Shown one piece after another: positions 38,422-47,427 of a stretch of 64,000 bases of DNA. Each line of letters begins with the position of its first letter. Position 1 is the stretch's first letter. This stretch comes from Helicobacter pametensis ATCC 51478 (lineage in GTDB: Bacteria > Campylobacterota > Campylobacteria > Campylobacterales > Helicobacteraceae): the NCBI RefSeq assembly GCF_000518225.1, contig NZ_KI912401.1:491621-555620 (forward strand), in the 5' to 3' direction. Position numbers and translations under genes: made by a program. The notes under the pieces are model-generated. The model was not told where the DNA came from. It saw only the letters and a program-made list of their open reading frames with translations, and ran no database searches.

Positions 38422-40038
38422 ATGAAGCCCAAAACAAAACTCATTCTTGGCTTCTCTCTGGGGTTGGTGTTTGCTGCGCTCATGGCATTTTTGTTTTTAA
38501 GGGATTATTCTCAAAACATCACTCAAGAAGAGTTTAATGCCCTTCTTGCCAATGCTTCCAAATTTGAAACTGATGAAAATTATCTATATTTTTGGAATCA
38601 AAACAAAGAATACAAACTTCTCAAAGATGATCAAGTCTTAGCCCAAGTCAAAGAAAAATATCCCATCCAAACACGCTCTAATTGGCTTTTTATCTCTATC
38701 TGTGTGATTGTTTTTGCACTCCTTGTGGCACTCATTTTTTATTTTTTCTATCAAAAAAACAAAAAATCATTCTCTACCCCCATACAATCATCCCCCCACA
38801 TCACAAACAAACAAGAATCGATCTCCCCCTCACAGCCAGATCCCAAAATCACTCTTGATTCTCTAGCAGGGATTAGCAAAATCAAAACTGATTTATTAGA
38901 AATTATTGACTATCTCAAAAATCCCAAAAAATACTCATCTCTTGGACTTAGAATGCCCAAAGGCGTGCTGTTGGTCGGCCCTCCAGGTGTGGGTAAGACA
39001 AAGCTAGCCAAAGCCCTTGCTAGCCAATCTGGCGTGCCTTTCTTTTATCAAAGCGGGAGTAGCTTTGCCCAAATTTTTGTAGGAAGTGGAGCCAAAAAGG
39101 TGCAAGAACTTTTTCTCCAAGCCAAAAAATGCAAACACGCCGTAATTTTTATCGATGAGATTGATTCTGTGGGTAAGATCAGGGGTCATGGCCGTAGTGA
39201 TGAGCGTGAATCCACACTCAACCAACTCCTCACAGAGATGGATGGATTTCTTGATAGTTCCAATATCATCGTCTTTGGAGCGACAAATAACCCAGAAGTT
39301 CTAGATCCTGCCCTCCTTCGTAGTGGGCGCTTTGATCGTAAGATCTATATTGATCTCCCTACATTGCAAGAAAGGATTGAGATCTTCAATCTCTATCTCA
39401 AACAAAAAGATTTCAATTGCTCTATCAAAGAGCTTGCCAAAGATTGCGCGGGGTTTAGTGGAGCGATGATTGAAAATCTCATCAATGAAGCAGGATTATT
39501 GATGCTGCGCAATGGACGCTCTATCCTCACTCTTGATGATTTCAAAGAAGCCAAACAAACCCTGATTTTCTCACTCAAAAAATTCCCCTCTCTCAATCAA
39601 GAACAACGCGAGATTCTAGCCCTCTATCAAAGTGCAAAAGCTCTCTATGCACACAAATATAATATTGCTTTTGAAAAAGTTGCACTTTGGGAAGAGGAGA
39701 GCATTTATTATTTACAGGACTTTATGAGCAAAACTCAAATACTTCAAACTCTCAAATTTTATCTTTGCGGGAATGAAGCCCTCAAGCTCTTCAAACAAGA
39801 GCCCTATAATTGCGCCAAAGATGATCTAGCCAAAGCCAAGATGATTACAAGAGAATTTTTAGAACACAACGGAATGGGTACAAGTCTATTTGATCAAAAT
39901 CCAGAGCCCATCATTGCACAAGCCCAAGAAGAGCTCATCACCTTCCTTACCCAATCCCAAGAAGCTCTCCACAAGCTTTCTAATCTTATGCTTGCGCAAG
40001 AGCATCTCACTCCAAAAGATTGCGATGCGCTTCTTTAG
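38422..40038 (+). CDS. FtsH-like membrane AAA+ ATPase lacking the protease zinc motif
   Basis: 538 residues with FtsH topology: two N-terminal membrane helices (about 6-27 and 93-113) flanking a periplasmic loop. The AAA+ core has GPPGVGKTKLAKALA near 186, VIFIDEIDSVG near 241 and ALLRSGRFDRKIYIDLPT near 293. In true FtsH the AAA+ domain is followed by HEXXH (VAYHEAGHAL). At the matching place near residue 398 this protein reads ALYQSAKALYAH, so the catalytic zinc site is absent. It is probably a non-proteolytic unfoldase or assembly factor. A comparable gene lies after mtaB in H. pylori from memory. Confidence 0.88.
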   Translation: MKPKTKLILGFSLGLVFAALMAFLFLRDYSQNITQEEFNALLANASKFETDENYLYFWNQNKEYKLLKDDQVLAQVKEKYPIQTRSNWLFISICVIVFALLVALIFYFFYQKNKKSFSTPIQSSPHITNKQESISPSQPDPKITLDSLAGISKIKTDLLEIIDYLKNPKKYSSLGLRMPKGVLLVGPPGVGKTKLAKALASQSGVPFFYQSGSSFAQIFVGSGAKKVQELFLQAKKCKHAVIFIDEIDSVGKIRGHGRSDERESTLNQLLTEMDGFLDSSNIIVFGATNNPEVLDPALLRSGRFDRKIYIDLPTLQERIEIFNLYLKQKDFNCSIKELAKDCAGFSGAMIENLINEAGLLMLRNGRSILTLDDFKEAKQTLIFSLKKFPSLNQEQREILALYQSAKALYAHKYNIAFEKVALWEEESIYYLQDFMSKTQILQTLKFYLCGNEALKLFKQEPYNCAKDDLAKAKMITREFLEHNGMGTSLFDQNPEPIIAQAQEELITFLTQSQEALHKLSNLMLAQEHLTPKDCDALL

Positions 40039-40546
40039 TGGATTTTGTTTTCAAAATGAGAGCGAACTTTTTGCTCCCCTAATCCAACTAGAAGGCAAAT
40101 ACACCCTCAATGGCTTTAGCTATGGAGGGATCAAAGCTTTTCAAACTGCACTTCACCATCTCCACAATCACCAACGCATCCAAACACTCAATCTCTTCTC
40201 ACCTGCTTTCTTCCAAACCCAAAAACCAAGCTTTCTCAAAGCTCAACTTATGGGGTTTAGAAAAGATTCTCAAAGCTATATCAAGAAGTTTTTAGATCTG
40301 TGTGGAAATCCCTCTAGCAAATACTACAAACAAGGCACGATTGAAGAGTTGGAGGAATTATTGTTTTTTCAATGGAGGGAAGAAGAGCTAAACACTCTGG
40401 TTCAAAATGGAGTGGAAATCAATATTTTTCTTGGAGGAAGGGATCAGATCATCCCTCCTCAAGAAGCATTGGAGTTTTTTTCACATTTTGGCAATGCATA
40501 TCTTTACAAAGATCTCAATCACTGTTTGCAATACGATCATCTTTGA
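40025..40546 (+). CDS. bioV: Pimeloyl-ACP methyl ester esterase BioV
   Basis: 173 residues, a compact alpha/beta hydrolase. The nucleophile motif GFSYGG lies near residue 33-38, an acid in FLGGRDQIIPP near 142, and a late histidine in LNHCLQYDHL close to the C-terminus, giving a Ser-Asp-His set. BioV, described as restricted to Helicobacter, frees pimeloyl-ACP from its methyl ester for biotin synthesis in place of BioH. The gene starts 14 bases inside the FtsH-like gene and its 3' end overlaps the convergent sensor-like gene by 32 bases. Confidence 0.85.
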   Translation: MRFFSGFCFQNESELFAPLIQLEGKYTLNGFSYGGIKAFQTALHHLHNHQRIQTLNLFSPAFFQTQKPSFLKAQLMGFRKDSQSYIKKFLDLCGNPSSKYYKQGTIEELEELLFFQWREEELNTLVQNGVEINIFLGGRDQIIPPQEALEFFSHFGNAYLYKDLNHCLQYDHL

Positions 40547-41441
40547 CCGCACTATAGGCAAATTTGACATACACACTCAACCCCAAGAGCAACAGCGCAA
40601 CCCCACCTGTGAGATACAATGTATAGCGAATCATCTCTGGTTCAATAATGCTAAATTTAAACACAAGCATCAAGGCCTCAATTGCTAGAGCGATAATGAT
40701 AGACCCAAGGAAGCGAATCATAGTTTTATGGATCGCATAATGACTCTCACCACTATTGCGTCCCAAAACCTCTTCTTCAAAGATTGCCTTGACCAAATCC
40801 ACAATCGCTAGAGACAATGTGAGCAAGATCGTTGCCTCAAATACCTCCTTGATATCAAGCCTATTAAAATGCACCACAGCATGCCAAAAGCTATATACAC
40901 CTCGTGCAAAAAGTAGCGCACTCACCAAAAACAACATCAAAGAAAGTGCCATATAAGCAAGATTGGATGTTTTTGAAAAGAAATTATAGAGCTTTGTTGG
41001 TGCCCCTATTGCTAGAGCCTCTTCTAGTGTTAGATCAATGCAGGCAATGTATTGCAATTCTTGATTTTGATCATAGATTGGATAGCTTGCGGTGACGACA
41101 AGCTTTCCGCCATTTTTACTGGGATATGGATCAGTTAAGATACAGCGCCCCTCTTTCTTACACTCATAAAAATAAGCACGATCAGAATAGTTTGGCAACT
41201 CTTTTGGAATAACATCACAGCTTTCCTGATTGAGCTTGCGTACCTGATTGCCTTGAGCATCAAGCACATAAAGCGCATCAAAAATCTGAATCTCTAAAGC
41301 AATCTTTTCAAGCTCTTTTGTGATTTTCTCAAGAGATAGAGGAATGAGTGGATTGCGAATATGGCGTGAAAATAGATAGCACATATATGCTCTCACTTCA
41401 TAGCGAATCTTTAAATACTTAGCGATATCCTTAGATAACAT
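40515..41441 (-). CDS. PDC/Cache sensor-domain membrane protein without a recognised effector
   Basis: 308 residues. The N-terminal half (about 25-150) resembles a PDC/Cache ligand-binding domain: IFDALYVLDAQGNQV, YSDRAYFYECKKEGRCILTDPYPSKNGGKLVVTASYPIYD and IACIDLTLEEAL. This is followed by four hydrophobic spans (YMALSLMLFLVSALLFARG, ATILLTLSLAIVDLV, LGSIIIALAIEALMLVF, GGVALLLLGLSVYV). No histidine kinase, chemoreceptor, GGDEF or phosphatase domain follows. The ATG has AAGGAGAAGAA upstream. It lies after mnmE on the same strand, behind a candidate terminator. Confidence 0.75.
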   Translation of the reverse strand: MLSKDIAKYLKIRYEVRAYMCYLFSRHIRNPLIPLSLEKITKELEKIALEIQIFDALYVLDAQGNQVRKLNQESCDVIPKELPNYSDRAYFYECKKEGRCILTDPYPSKNGGKLVVTASYPIYDQNQELQYIACIDLTLEEALAIGAPTKLYNFFSKTSNLAYMALSLMLFLVSALLFARGVYSFWHAVVHFNRLDIKEVFEATILLTLSLAIVDLVKAIFEEEVLGRNSGESHYAIHKTMIRFLGSIIIALAIEALMLVFKFSIIEPEMIRYTLYLTGGVALLLLGLSVYVKFAYSAVKDDRIANSD

Positions 41442-41469
41442 TTCTTCTCCTTATTGTGTAAAACAAAAT

Positions 41470-41509
41470 GCTATCAGACTTTGAGAACACTATAGAAAGA
41501 TTTGATAGC
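41470..41509 (-). terminator. Candidate terminator after mnmE
   Basis: On the minus strand GCTATCA and TGATAGC form a 7-bp outer stem, with CTTT/AAAG pairing inside, followed by a T-rich ATTTTGTTTTA. It lies between mnmE and the sensor-like gene. The loop is long, so this is tentative. Confidence 0.3.
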
Positions 41510-41515
41510 TTTGGA

Positions 41516-42880
41516 TTATTTGCCTAGACAAAATTCTCCAAACATCTTATCTAGTAGCTCCCCACTCTCATAAGGCTGAGTGATAGATCCTATGGCCATA
41601 ATTGCATCTTTGAGATTATAAGAGAAAAGCTCCAAGACACCATTTTTCAATTCAGACTTGGCTAATTTTAGAGCATTGATGGAATCTTGCACACTTTGGA
41701 TTTGATTGGCACTTGAGAGGATGATTTCATCACTATCTTCTCCACTCAAAATCTCCTCTAGCTTCATCAATACAGAATCAATCTCTTTTTGTTTGGCACT
41801 CAAACTCAAAGGCTCTATCTTCAAAACCTCTAGCTTACTTGCATCTAGCTTTCTTGCTAGATCACTTTTGTTCAAAATCACAATCAATGTTTTATTTTTG
41901 TGATGAGTTTCGCGCAAAAGCGTCAATATTTCTTCATCTTCCATATCCCATTCTCTTGAGGCATCAAAGAGTGCAAGAATGATATCGCTTTGCATAATCA
42001 TCTCCTTACTTCGCTCAATCCCGATGCGCTCAACAGTATCCAATGATTCTCGAATCCCAGCAGTATCGATGATCCTCACAGATACCCCTGCGATATTAAG
42101 ACTCTCCTCAATCGTATCTCTTGTCGTCCCTGCAATCTCACTCACGATCGCTCGCTCACGCGCAAGCAGAGCATTGAGCAGGGAACTCTTGCCTACATTG
42201 GGTTTGCCCACAATACTCAAGATAAATCCCTCCAAAACTCCACTTCTTGCAACAGAATGCTTCAAAAGCTTTTCAAGTTTTTCCAAAATTGCATCAATTT
42301 TTTGCTCTAAGCGCTCAATCAAATCTAGGGGCAAATCCTCATCACTATAATCAATCATCACCTCACTATATGCCAAAGCCTCATAAAGATGATCGCGTGC
42401 AATACTGACAAACTCACTCAATTCACCACAAAGATGGCGCGCTAGTGCTTTTTGGGCACGCAAACTTTTTGCCTCAATCATCTGAGCGATTGCCTGAGCT
42501 TGTGATAGATCGATGCGTCCATTCAAAAATGCCCGCTTTGTGAATTCTCCGCCTTGAGCGAGTCTAGCCCCATGTGCCAATACAAGCTCTAAAATCCTTC
42601 TTGCAATCACACTCCCCCCATGACACTGAATCTCACAAACATCCTCTCGGGTATAACTCAATGGAGCTTGAAAATAAAGGATAATCACCTCATCCAAAAT
42701 ATCTTTTCCATCATAAAGATGGCACAAAGTCGCATGGCGTGGGACGAAAGATGAGCGATGTGTCAGAGATTGGATGATTTGAAGAGATTCTTTGCCACTT
42801 AAGCGCACCACAGCCATCGCACCTCCCCCCAGAGGTGTTGAGATCGCTGCGATTGTTGAGTTATCGTGATCGGAAATCAT
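41516..42880 (-). CDS. mnmE: tRNA uridine-5-carboxymethylaminomethyl synthesis GTPase MnmE
   Basis: 454 residues. N-terminal formyl-THF-binding domain (STPLGGGAMAVVRLSG, QCHGGSVIARRIL), helical domain, an inserted G domain with GKPNVGKSSLLNALL near 220, DTAGIRE and LNKSDLA, and the C-terminal FCLGK with the conserved cysteine. With MnmG it modifies wobble uridines. The ATG chosen overlaps the jag end by 20 bases; an upstream TTG is less likely. Confidence 0.96.
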   Translation of the reverse strand: MISDHDNSTIAAISTPLGGGAMAVVRLSGKESLQIIQSLTHRSSFVPRHATLCHLYDGKDILDEVIILYFQAPLSYTREDVCEIQCHGGSVIARRILELVLAHGARLAQGGEFTKRAFLNGRIDLSQAQAIAQMIEAKSLRAQKALARHLCGELSEFVSIARDHLYEALAYSEVMIDYSDEDLPLDLIERLEQKIDAILEKLEKLLKHSVARSGVLEGFILSIVGKPNVGKSSLLNALLARERAIVSEIAGTTRDTIEESLNIAGVSVRIIDTAGIRESLDTVERIGIERSKEMIMQSDIILALFDASREWDMEDEEILTLLRETHHKNKTLIVILNKSDLARKLDASKLEVLKIEPLSLSAKQKEIDSVLMKLEEILSGEDSDEIILSSANQIQSVQDSINALKLAKSELKNGVLELFSYNLKDAIMAIGSITQPYESGELLDKMFGEFCLGK

Positions 42881-43598
42881 TGACCACAATCACACTCTCA
42901 GATTCTGAAATTGTCTTCATGACAATGTATTTATCAGGGATTGCTTCTCTAAAGCGTCGTAATGCAATACTTGCACTAAGTGGATCAAATGGCTGAGTTT
43001 GAAAAAAGCTTCTTGAGATCATCTTGTCATAATGTTCTTCTAGATATTCTTCAACTCGTTTTTCTTTATTTTTCAAAAAATCCGCAATCTCTAGGCGCAA
43101 ATTCAGTGCATAATCTTTCTTGATCCAAACAGACAAAAGATAATGAATCGCATGATAACGATAGCCCTTCTCTCCGATCAAAAGGCCACAATCTGGTCCA
43201 TCAAACTCAACATAAAGCCAATCCTCTCTCTCAATCTTGACTTTGATTTGATCAATCCTATAAGGAAGAAGTTTGAAAAGCTCCCTGATTTCTTTGGCGA
43301 TCTTTGCATCTTGCAAAGAAGGTTTTTTTGAAGCGGGCTTCTCTTGGAAAAATGCATCTTGTATAGGCAAATAACTATCTATATTTTCCCTCTGGATCTC
43401 TTTTTCATCCTCTTCTGGCTTGATCTTTTGATGATTTTTCTTTTGAGCCACGATCACTGCATCTTGCTTGCCAAAACCAAAAAATCCTTTTTTGGGAGAA
43501 ACTGCGATCTCATATTCTACTTCCTCAATCGAGCAAGCAAACTCTTGGATTGCCAAATTGAGGGCATCTTGAATGGAAGGAGCGATAAACTTTTTCAT
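42861..43598 (-). CDS. jag: RNA-binding protein Jag/KhpB
   Basis: 245 residues. Jag-N domain at the start (KKFIAPSIQDALNLAIQEFACSIEEVEYEI and KKGFFGFGKQDA), an acidic linker, a KH-like domain near 115-175 (LLIGEKGYRYHAIHYLLSVW), then an R3H-like end (ASIALRRFREAIPDKYIVMKT). It is partner to KhpA in other bacteria. Classic position between yidC and mnmE; overlaps yidC by an ATGA junction. Confidence 0.93.
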   Translation of the reverse strand: MKKFIAPSIQDALNLAIQEFACSIEEVEYEIAVSPKKGFFGFGKQDAVIVAQKKNHQKIKPEEDEKEIQRENIDSYLPIQDAFFQEKPASKKPSLQDAKIAKEIRELFKLLPYRIDQIKVKIEREDWLYVEFDGPDCGLLIGEKGYRYHAIHYLLSVWIKKDYALNLRLEIADFLKNKEKRVEEYLEEHYDKMISRSFFQTQPFDPLSASIALRRFREAIPDKYIVMKTISESESVIVVNDFRSR

Positions 43599-45205
43599 TG
43601 TTTTGCCTTCTTTTGATTTTCAACGATGCGATTGATGAGAATCTGCTGGAAAATTGAGATGATGTTATTCACACTCCAATACAGCACAAGTCCTGCTGGG
43701 AATGGGAAGATGATGAAGAAAATTGTAAAGAACAAAGGCAGCATTTTGAAAACTTTTTCTTGCATAGGATCTGTGAAATTTGATGGAGTAAGAATCTGAG
43801 AGATATACATCGTAACTCCCATCACAACAGGTAAGACATAGTAGGGATCAATGGCAGAGAGATCAATGATCCATAAAGCCCAAGGTGCGGATTTGAGCTC
43901 AACAGCACAATAAAGCACCTTATAAATCGCAAAGAAAACAGGGATCTGCAAAAGAAGTGGCAAACATCCACCCAAAGGATTGGCTCCATGTTTGCGATAA
44001 AGATCCATCATATGCTTTTGCATCTTTTGAGGGTCGTTTTTGTATTTTGCTTGGATTTCTTTCATCTCAGGAGCTAGATCTTTGAGTTTTTGCATCCCCA
44101 TCATTCCCTTATAACTCAATGGAAAAAGCACTAAGCGCACGATAATCGTCAAAAGGACAATCGCCCATCCCCAGTTTCCACAAAACTCATAAAGCATCTC
44201 TAAAAGCAAAAACAAAGGCTTAGCAAAGAATGTGATCAACCCATACTCCACCACATCAGTCAATGGTGCATAGAGTGCCTTGAGATCTTGATAGTTTTTG
44301 GCTCCGATATAACCCTCTAGCTTTGCATCTCCTTGAAATTGAGCAAACGCAATAGGGTTTTTAGCCTTAATATTTCCATCCACAACGACATTGAGGTTTT
44401 TTTCGCGATCAAAAATCACACTTGCAAAGTAGCGATCTGCACTTGCTACAAAAATCGAATCTCCATATTTTTCAACCCCCTCTACATCCCCCTCTTCAAG
44501 ATTCTCAAGCTTGCCATCCTTTTTAGCGATGATTGTTCCAAGGAATGCATAATGATCAGAATCTGCAACAGGTCGCGCACCATTAGTTAAAAAATATTCT
44601 TTATTTGCACTTGTTTTGATCTCAAGCACATAGCTCAAATCTGGCTTCAAAGTCAAAATCTTAGTCACAACAAAATCCCCTAGCTTTTGAGTGAGCTCAA
44701 TCTGGATTGGCTGATCATCCATTTTAAAAGTGCTTTGATTGACTTGATATGGCGTATTGAAAGCCATTTGATTAAGAGTTTTATCCACGAAACGGATCTC
44801 AAGAGGCCGAATCATACTTGGATCAAACAAAGCCAAAGCATCCAAAGCCTCATGTTCTTGCTTATGATTGAAAAATTTGGCAAAAATACTCTTTTGTGGA
44901 TTTGTCAAGAACTTCTTCTCTTTGAGATAAACCTGCTTAATCCGACCAAGGGTATCAATCTCCAAAGTAAAATCTTTGGCTTCTACTCGTGCTAAAACTT
45001 CCTGATCTGAACTCATTTGAGCTGAAGCAGAGTTTGGCTGCAAAGATGGAGCAGATTTAGATACCTGAGCTTGCTGGCTTGGTGTAGTTTCTATTTTTTG
45101 TTGTTGTGGGAAAAAATAGGTATAAACACTCAAAAAAACTAGAGTGAGCACTCCAGCTAGTAAGATTTTTGAAAAAGAAAAAACATTCTGATCTTGTTGT
45201 TGCAT
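43595..45205 (-). CDS. yidC: Membrane protein insertase YidC
   Basis: 536 residues. First membrane helix near 10-28 (ILLAGVLTLVFLSVYTYFF), then a large periplasmic beta domain (about 60-330) as in Gram-negative YidC, and the conserved insertase core: GNWGWAIVLLTIIVRLVLFPLSYKGM, YKNDPQKMQKHMMDLYRKHGANPLGGCLPLLLQIPVFFAIY and a C-terminal span VLYWSVNNIISIFQQ. It inserts proteins into the inner membrane alone or with SecYEG. One base separates it from yidD. Confidence 0.96.
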   Translation of the reverse strand: MQQQDQNVFSFSKILLAGVLTLVFLSVYTYFFPQQQKIETTPSQQAQVSKSAPSLQPNSASAQMSSDQEVLARVEAKDFTLEIDTLGRIKQVYLKEKKFLTNPQKSIFAKFFNHKQEHEALDALALFDPSMIRPLEIRFVDKTLNQMAFNTPYQVNQSTFKMDDQPIQIELTQKLGDFVVTKILTLKPDLSYVLEIKTSANKEYFLTNGARPVADSDHYAFLGTIIAKKDGKLENLEEGDVEGVEKYGDSIFVASADRYFASVIFDREKNLNVVVDGNIKAKNPIAFAQFQGDAKLEGYIGAKNYQDLKALYAPLTDVVEYGLITFFAKPLFLLLEMLYEFCGNWGWAIVLLTIIVRLVLFPLSYKGMMGMQKLKDLAPEMKEIQAKYKNDPQKMQKHMMDLYRKHGANPLGGCLPLLLQIPVFFAIYKVLYCAVELKSAPWALWIIDLSAIDPYYVLPVVMGVTMYISQILTPSNFTDPMQEKVFKMLPLFFTIFFIIFPFPAGLVLYWSVNNIISIFQQILINRIVENQKKAKQ

Positions 45206-45206
45206 T

Positions 45207-45575
45207 TTAATCCTTTAGTAAAATATAGGCCCAAAAATGAATTGGCTTTGTCATCAGGCAGTGAAACTCAATCTTGTCCTTAGGAATCATCCAGTAAGAA
45301 CACTCTATCCGACGATACTCAAGTTTTGAAATCTTCACATGCACCAAGGGATAGTCATACCCCCCATCACACCACGGATGGCATTTTGAAATCCTAATTA
45401 TAGAAAAAAACAAAGCATACAATGGATGAGTTAATTTAAAAAGCGTGAGAGAATAGCTAGAACAGCTTGGATAAAAGCGACAACTTGGTCTCTTAAGTGG
45501 AGAGATAAACAAACGATAAAAAACAATGATTGCAATAAAAAATCGAGAAACCACCCATCGCATCATTCCAATCAT
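45207..45575 (-). CDS. yidD: Membrane protein insertion efficiency factor YidD
   Basis: 122 residues. IVFYRLFISPLKRPSCRFYPSCSSYS is diagnostic of YidD, followed by RISKCHPWCDGGYDYP. The C-terminus is about 40 residues longer than in E. coli. The ATG overlaps the rnpA stop (ATGATTGG). Likely co-translated with rnpA and yidC, the standard cluster. Confidence 0.93.
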   Translation of the reverse strand: MIGMMRWVVSRFFIAIIVFYRLFISPLKRPSCRFYPSCSSYSLTLFKLTHPLYALFFSIIRISKCHPWCDGGYDYPLVHVKISKLEYRRIECSYWMIPKDKIEFHCLMTKPIHFWAYILLKD

Positions 45576-45946
45576 CGACCCAAAACTCTCAACATTTCCT
45601 CTTGAATACAAGAATAACTCAACCTAGATGCATCCTTGGCAACAAAAATAATAGCTTTCCCGACAAGCAAATCCTGATGGATACGACAAAAAGCACGAAA
45701 CCATCTCTTGATCTTATTGCGAGTTGGTGCATTGCCAATTTTTTTGGAAACACTCAAACCAGCATAAAACTGATCTTCTTGGGACAAAAATGAAGCAAAA
45801 ACTTTCCTCTCCTTAAAGGAAAGTTTTCTCTCCTTAAGTGATGGATGAGAAAAAGTAAGAATATATGAGCAAAAACTCCCCCTATCGCATTTTTTGCTAT
45901 TTTTATAAACGAAGTCAAACTCAGCTTTACTCTTGAGCGTTCTCAT
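45572..45946 (-). CDS. rnpA: Ribonuclease P protein component
   Basis: 124 residues. SKAEFDFVYKNSKK at the start, LSVSKKIGNAPTRNKIKRWFRAF near 70-92 with the RNR-type basic helix, and a final AIIFVAKDAS. Partner of the RNase P RNA in tRNA 5' maturation. The start codon directly follows the rpmH stop with no spacer, which suggests coupled translation. Confidence 0.92.
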   Translation of the reverse strand: MRTLKSKAEFDFVYKNSKKCDRGSFCSYILTFSHPSLKERKLSFKERKVFASFLSQEDQFYAGLSVSKKIGNAPTRNKIKRWFRAFCRIHQDLLVGKAIIFVAKDASRLSYSCIQEEMLRVLGR

Positions 45947-46081
45947 TTAGACAGAAAGTCTTTTGCGTCCTTTAGCTCTTCTTGCATTGATCACTTTTCG
46001 ACCATTTTTAGTCTTCATTCTCACTCTAAATCCATGAGTTCTTTTGCGAGGAGTATTATGTGGCTGATAAGTCCTTTTCAT
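45947..46081 (-). CDS. rpmH: 50S ribosomal protein L34
   Basis: 44 residues, a full-length L34. It starts [20 protein letters not shown], continues [18 protein letters not shown] and ends RKRLSV. AAAGG lies 9 bases before the ATG. Its stop codon touches the rnpA ATG. No dnaA gene or obvious DnaA-box cluster accompanies it here, unlike in many bacteria. Confidence 0.97.
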   Translation of the reverse strand: MKRTYQPHNTPRKRTHGFRVRMKTKNGRKVINARRAKGRKRLSV

Positions 46082-46144
46082 GCTCAAATCCTTTATCTAA
46101 AAATACAAAAGCGTAATTATGCCCTTGTTTTCAGGTATTTTTTC

Positions 46145-46534
46145 TTATTTTTCAGAATCCTGCACCAAAATATACACATCATCCATTTTGTTTTTTTGAA
46201 GCATTTGCATCACTTGCACAAAAGCATCAAACTCACTCTTACGATCTCCCTTGAGGATAATATGCGTTTTTTTATCCATACTTGCTACCCTAGCACTAAG
46301 AGTTGAAAAACTCACAAGCTCCTCTCCCAAAAAAAACTTTCCATTTTTATCGATGGAGAGAATCACTTCTTTCTTGTCTATCTCTTTATTGCTTCGCCCT
46401 TCTTCTTGAGATTTTGGGATATCGATAGGGACTTTTGAGGTATTGACAAAGGTCGCACTTGTAAGCACAATCACAAGCAACACAAGCATAATGTCAATAA
46501 ATGGAACCAAATTCATCGAATCCATTTTTTTCAT
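46145..46534 (-). CDS. exbD: ExbD/TolR-type biopolymer transport protein
   Basis: 129 residues, one N-terminal membrane helix with the essential aspartate (NLVPFIDIMLVLLVIVL, residue about 14) and a periplasmic domain (VILSIDKNGKFFLGEE, HIILKGDRKSEFDAFVQVMQML). With ExbB it turns proton motive force into work for TonB or a Tol-like partner. No tonB follows; the partner must be elsewhere. GGAGAG precedes the ATG. Five bases after exbB. Confidence 0.9.
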   Translation of the reverse strand: MKKMDSMNLVPFIDIMLVLLVIVLTSATFVNTSKVPIDIPKSQEEGRSNKEIDKKEVILSIDKNGKFFLGEELVSFSTLSARVASMDKKTHIILKGDRKSEFDAFVQVMQMLQKNKMDDVYILVQDSEK

Positions 46535-46538
46535 CGAT

Positions 46539-46958
46539 CTACTCTCCCAAAGGCTTGTGTGCGATATCCCAATGCGTCAAAATCACTTCAGCTTTCCTGA
46601 TCAAAAGATTATAAGCCACGATGGAGGGGATGGCGACAAGCAATCCAGCAGCAGTTGCCTTCAATGCCAATGAAAGTCCCACCATGATATTTTGAGTATC
46701 CGCACCACTTCCAAGCTCAGAGAAAGTCACCATAATCCCAGCCACAGTCCCTAGCAGACCAACATAGGGAGCATTTGATCCAATAGTTGCAATCAAAGTC
46801 AAGCGCTTATATAAATCAATCTCCAAAAGCCTCTTATCCGCATAATCACTCACCCTCATCGTGGCATAAAACCAGATTCGCTCCAATGCAATCGTCACCA
46901 CAATCACACTCAAAAAAAGCAAAAACCCAAGCACCCCATAGTCAATCATTTCTCGCAT
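46539..46958 (-). CDS. exbB: ExbB/TolQ-type proton channel protein
   Basis: 139 residues with three hydrophobic spans and the family core LTLIATIGSNAPYVGLLGTVAGIMVTF plus LALKATAAGLLVAIPSIVAYNLL. It is shorter than E. coli ExbB, as in other Helicobacter copies. AGGAGA precedes the ATG. Pairs with the following exbD. Confidence 0.9.
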   Translation of the reverse strand: MREMIDYGVLGFLLFLSVIVVTIALERIWFYATMRVSDYADKRLLEIDLYKRLTLIATIGSNAPYVGLLGTVAGIMVTFSELGSGADTQNIMVGLSLALKATAAGLLVAIPSIVAYNLLIRKAEVILTHWDIAHKPLGE

Positions 46959-46966
46959 ATCTTCTC

Positions 46967-47419
46967 CTATCTATAATCCTTCAAAGCACTCCTAGCTTCA
47001 CGATCCAAAATCTTTTTCTTCAAACTTTCACGCTTATCATGGAGATTCTTACCCTTTGCCAAAGCAATCTCAAGTTTTGCTCTATTGCGCTGATTAAAAT
47101 AAAGCATCAAAGGCACGATTGTAAGCCCTTCTTGAGAGACCTTTCCAAAAAGCTTATCAATCTGCTTTCTGTGCAAAAGCAATCTTCGCTCACGCCTTTC
47201 ATTTGGCTTATAATAGCTATGAGTTGTTTCAAGATAGGAAATATGAGCATTAAACAAAAATGCCTCTCCTTTCACAATCTTAATAAAACTATCTTTTAGG
47301 TTTACTCTTCCAGCTCGAATAGATTTCACTTCAGATCCCTTAAGTTCAAGTCCTGCCTCAAGCTTTTCTAAAATATGAAAATCAAACAAAGCTTTTTTAT
47401 TTTTTGCAATAACGCGCAT
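46967..47419 (-). CDS. smpB: SsrA-binding protein SmpB
   Basis: 150 residues. [20 protein letters not shown] near the start, [18 protein letters not shown], then the basic C-terminal tail ([26 protein letters not shown]). It binds tmRNA for trans-translation rescue of stalled ribosomes. No ssrA gene is visible in the window. Located between ispE and exbB. Confidence 0.95.
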   Translation of the reverse strand: MRVIAKNKKALFDFHILEKLEAGLELKGSEVKSIRAGRVNLKDSFIKIVKGEAFLFNAHISYLETTHSYYKPNERRERRLLLHRKQIDKLFGKVSQEGLTIVPLMLYFNQRNRAKLEIALAKGKNLHDKRESLKKKILDREARSALKDYR

Positions 47420-47427
47420 CCAATCCC

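Noticed and set aside
45940..46090. Chromosome origin near rpmH-rnpA
   Set aside because: No dnaA or dnaN gene and no visible cluster of DnaA boxes. In Helicobacter the origin is not tied to this locus as far as I know.
46787..47299. 170-codon plus-strand ORF opposite exbB and smpB
   Set aside because: Antisense to two well-supported genes, with no recognisable domain or start signal.
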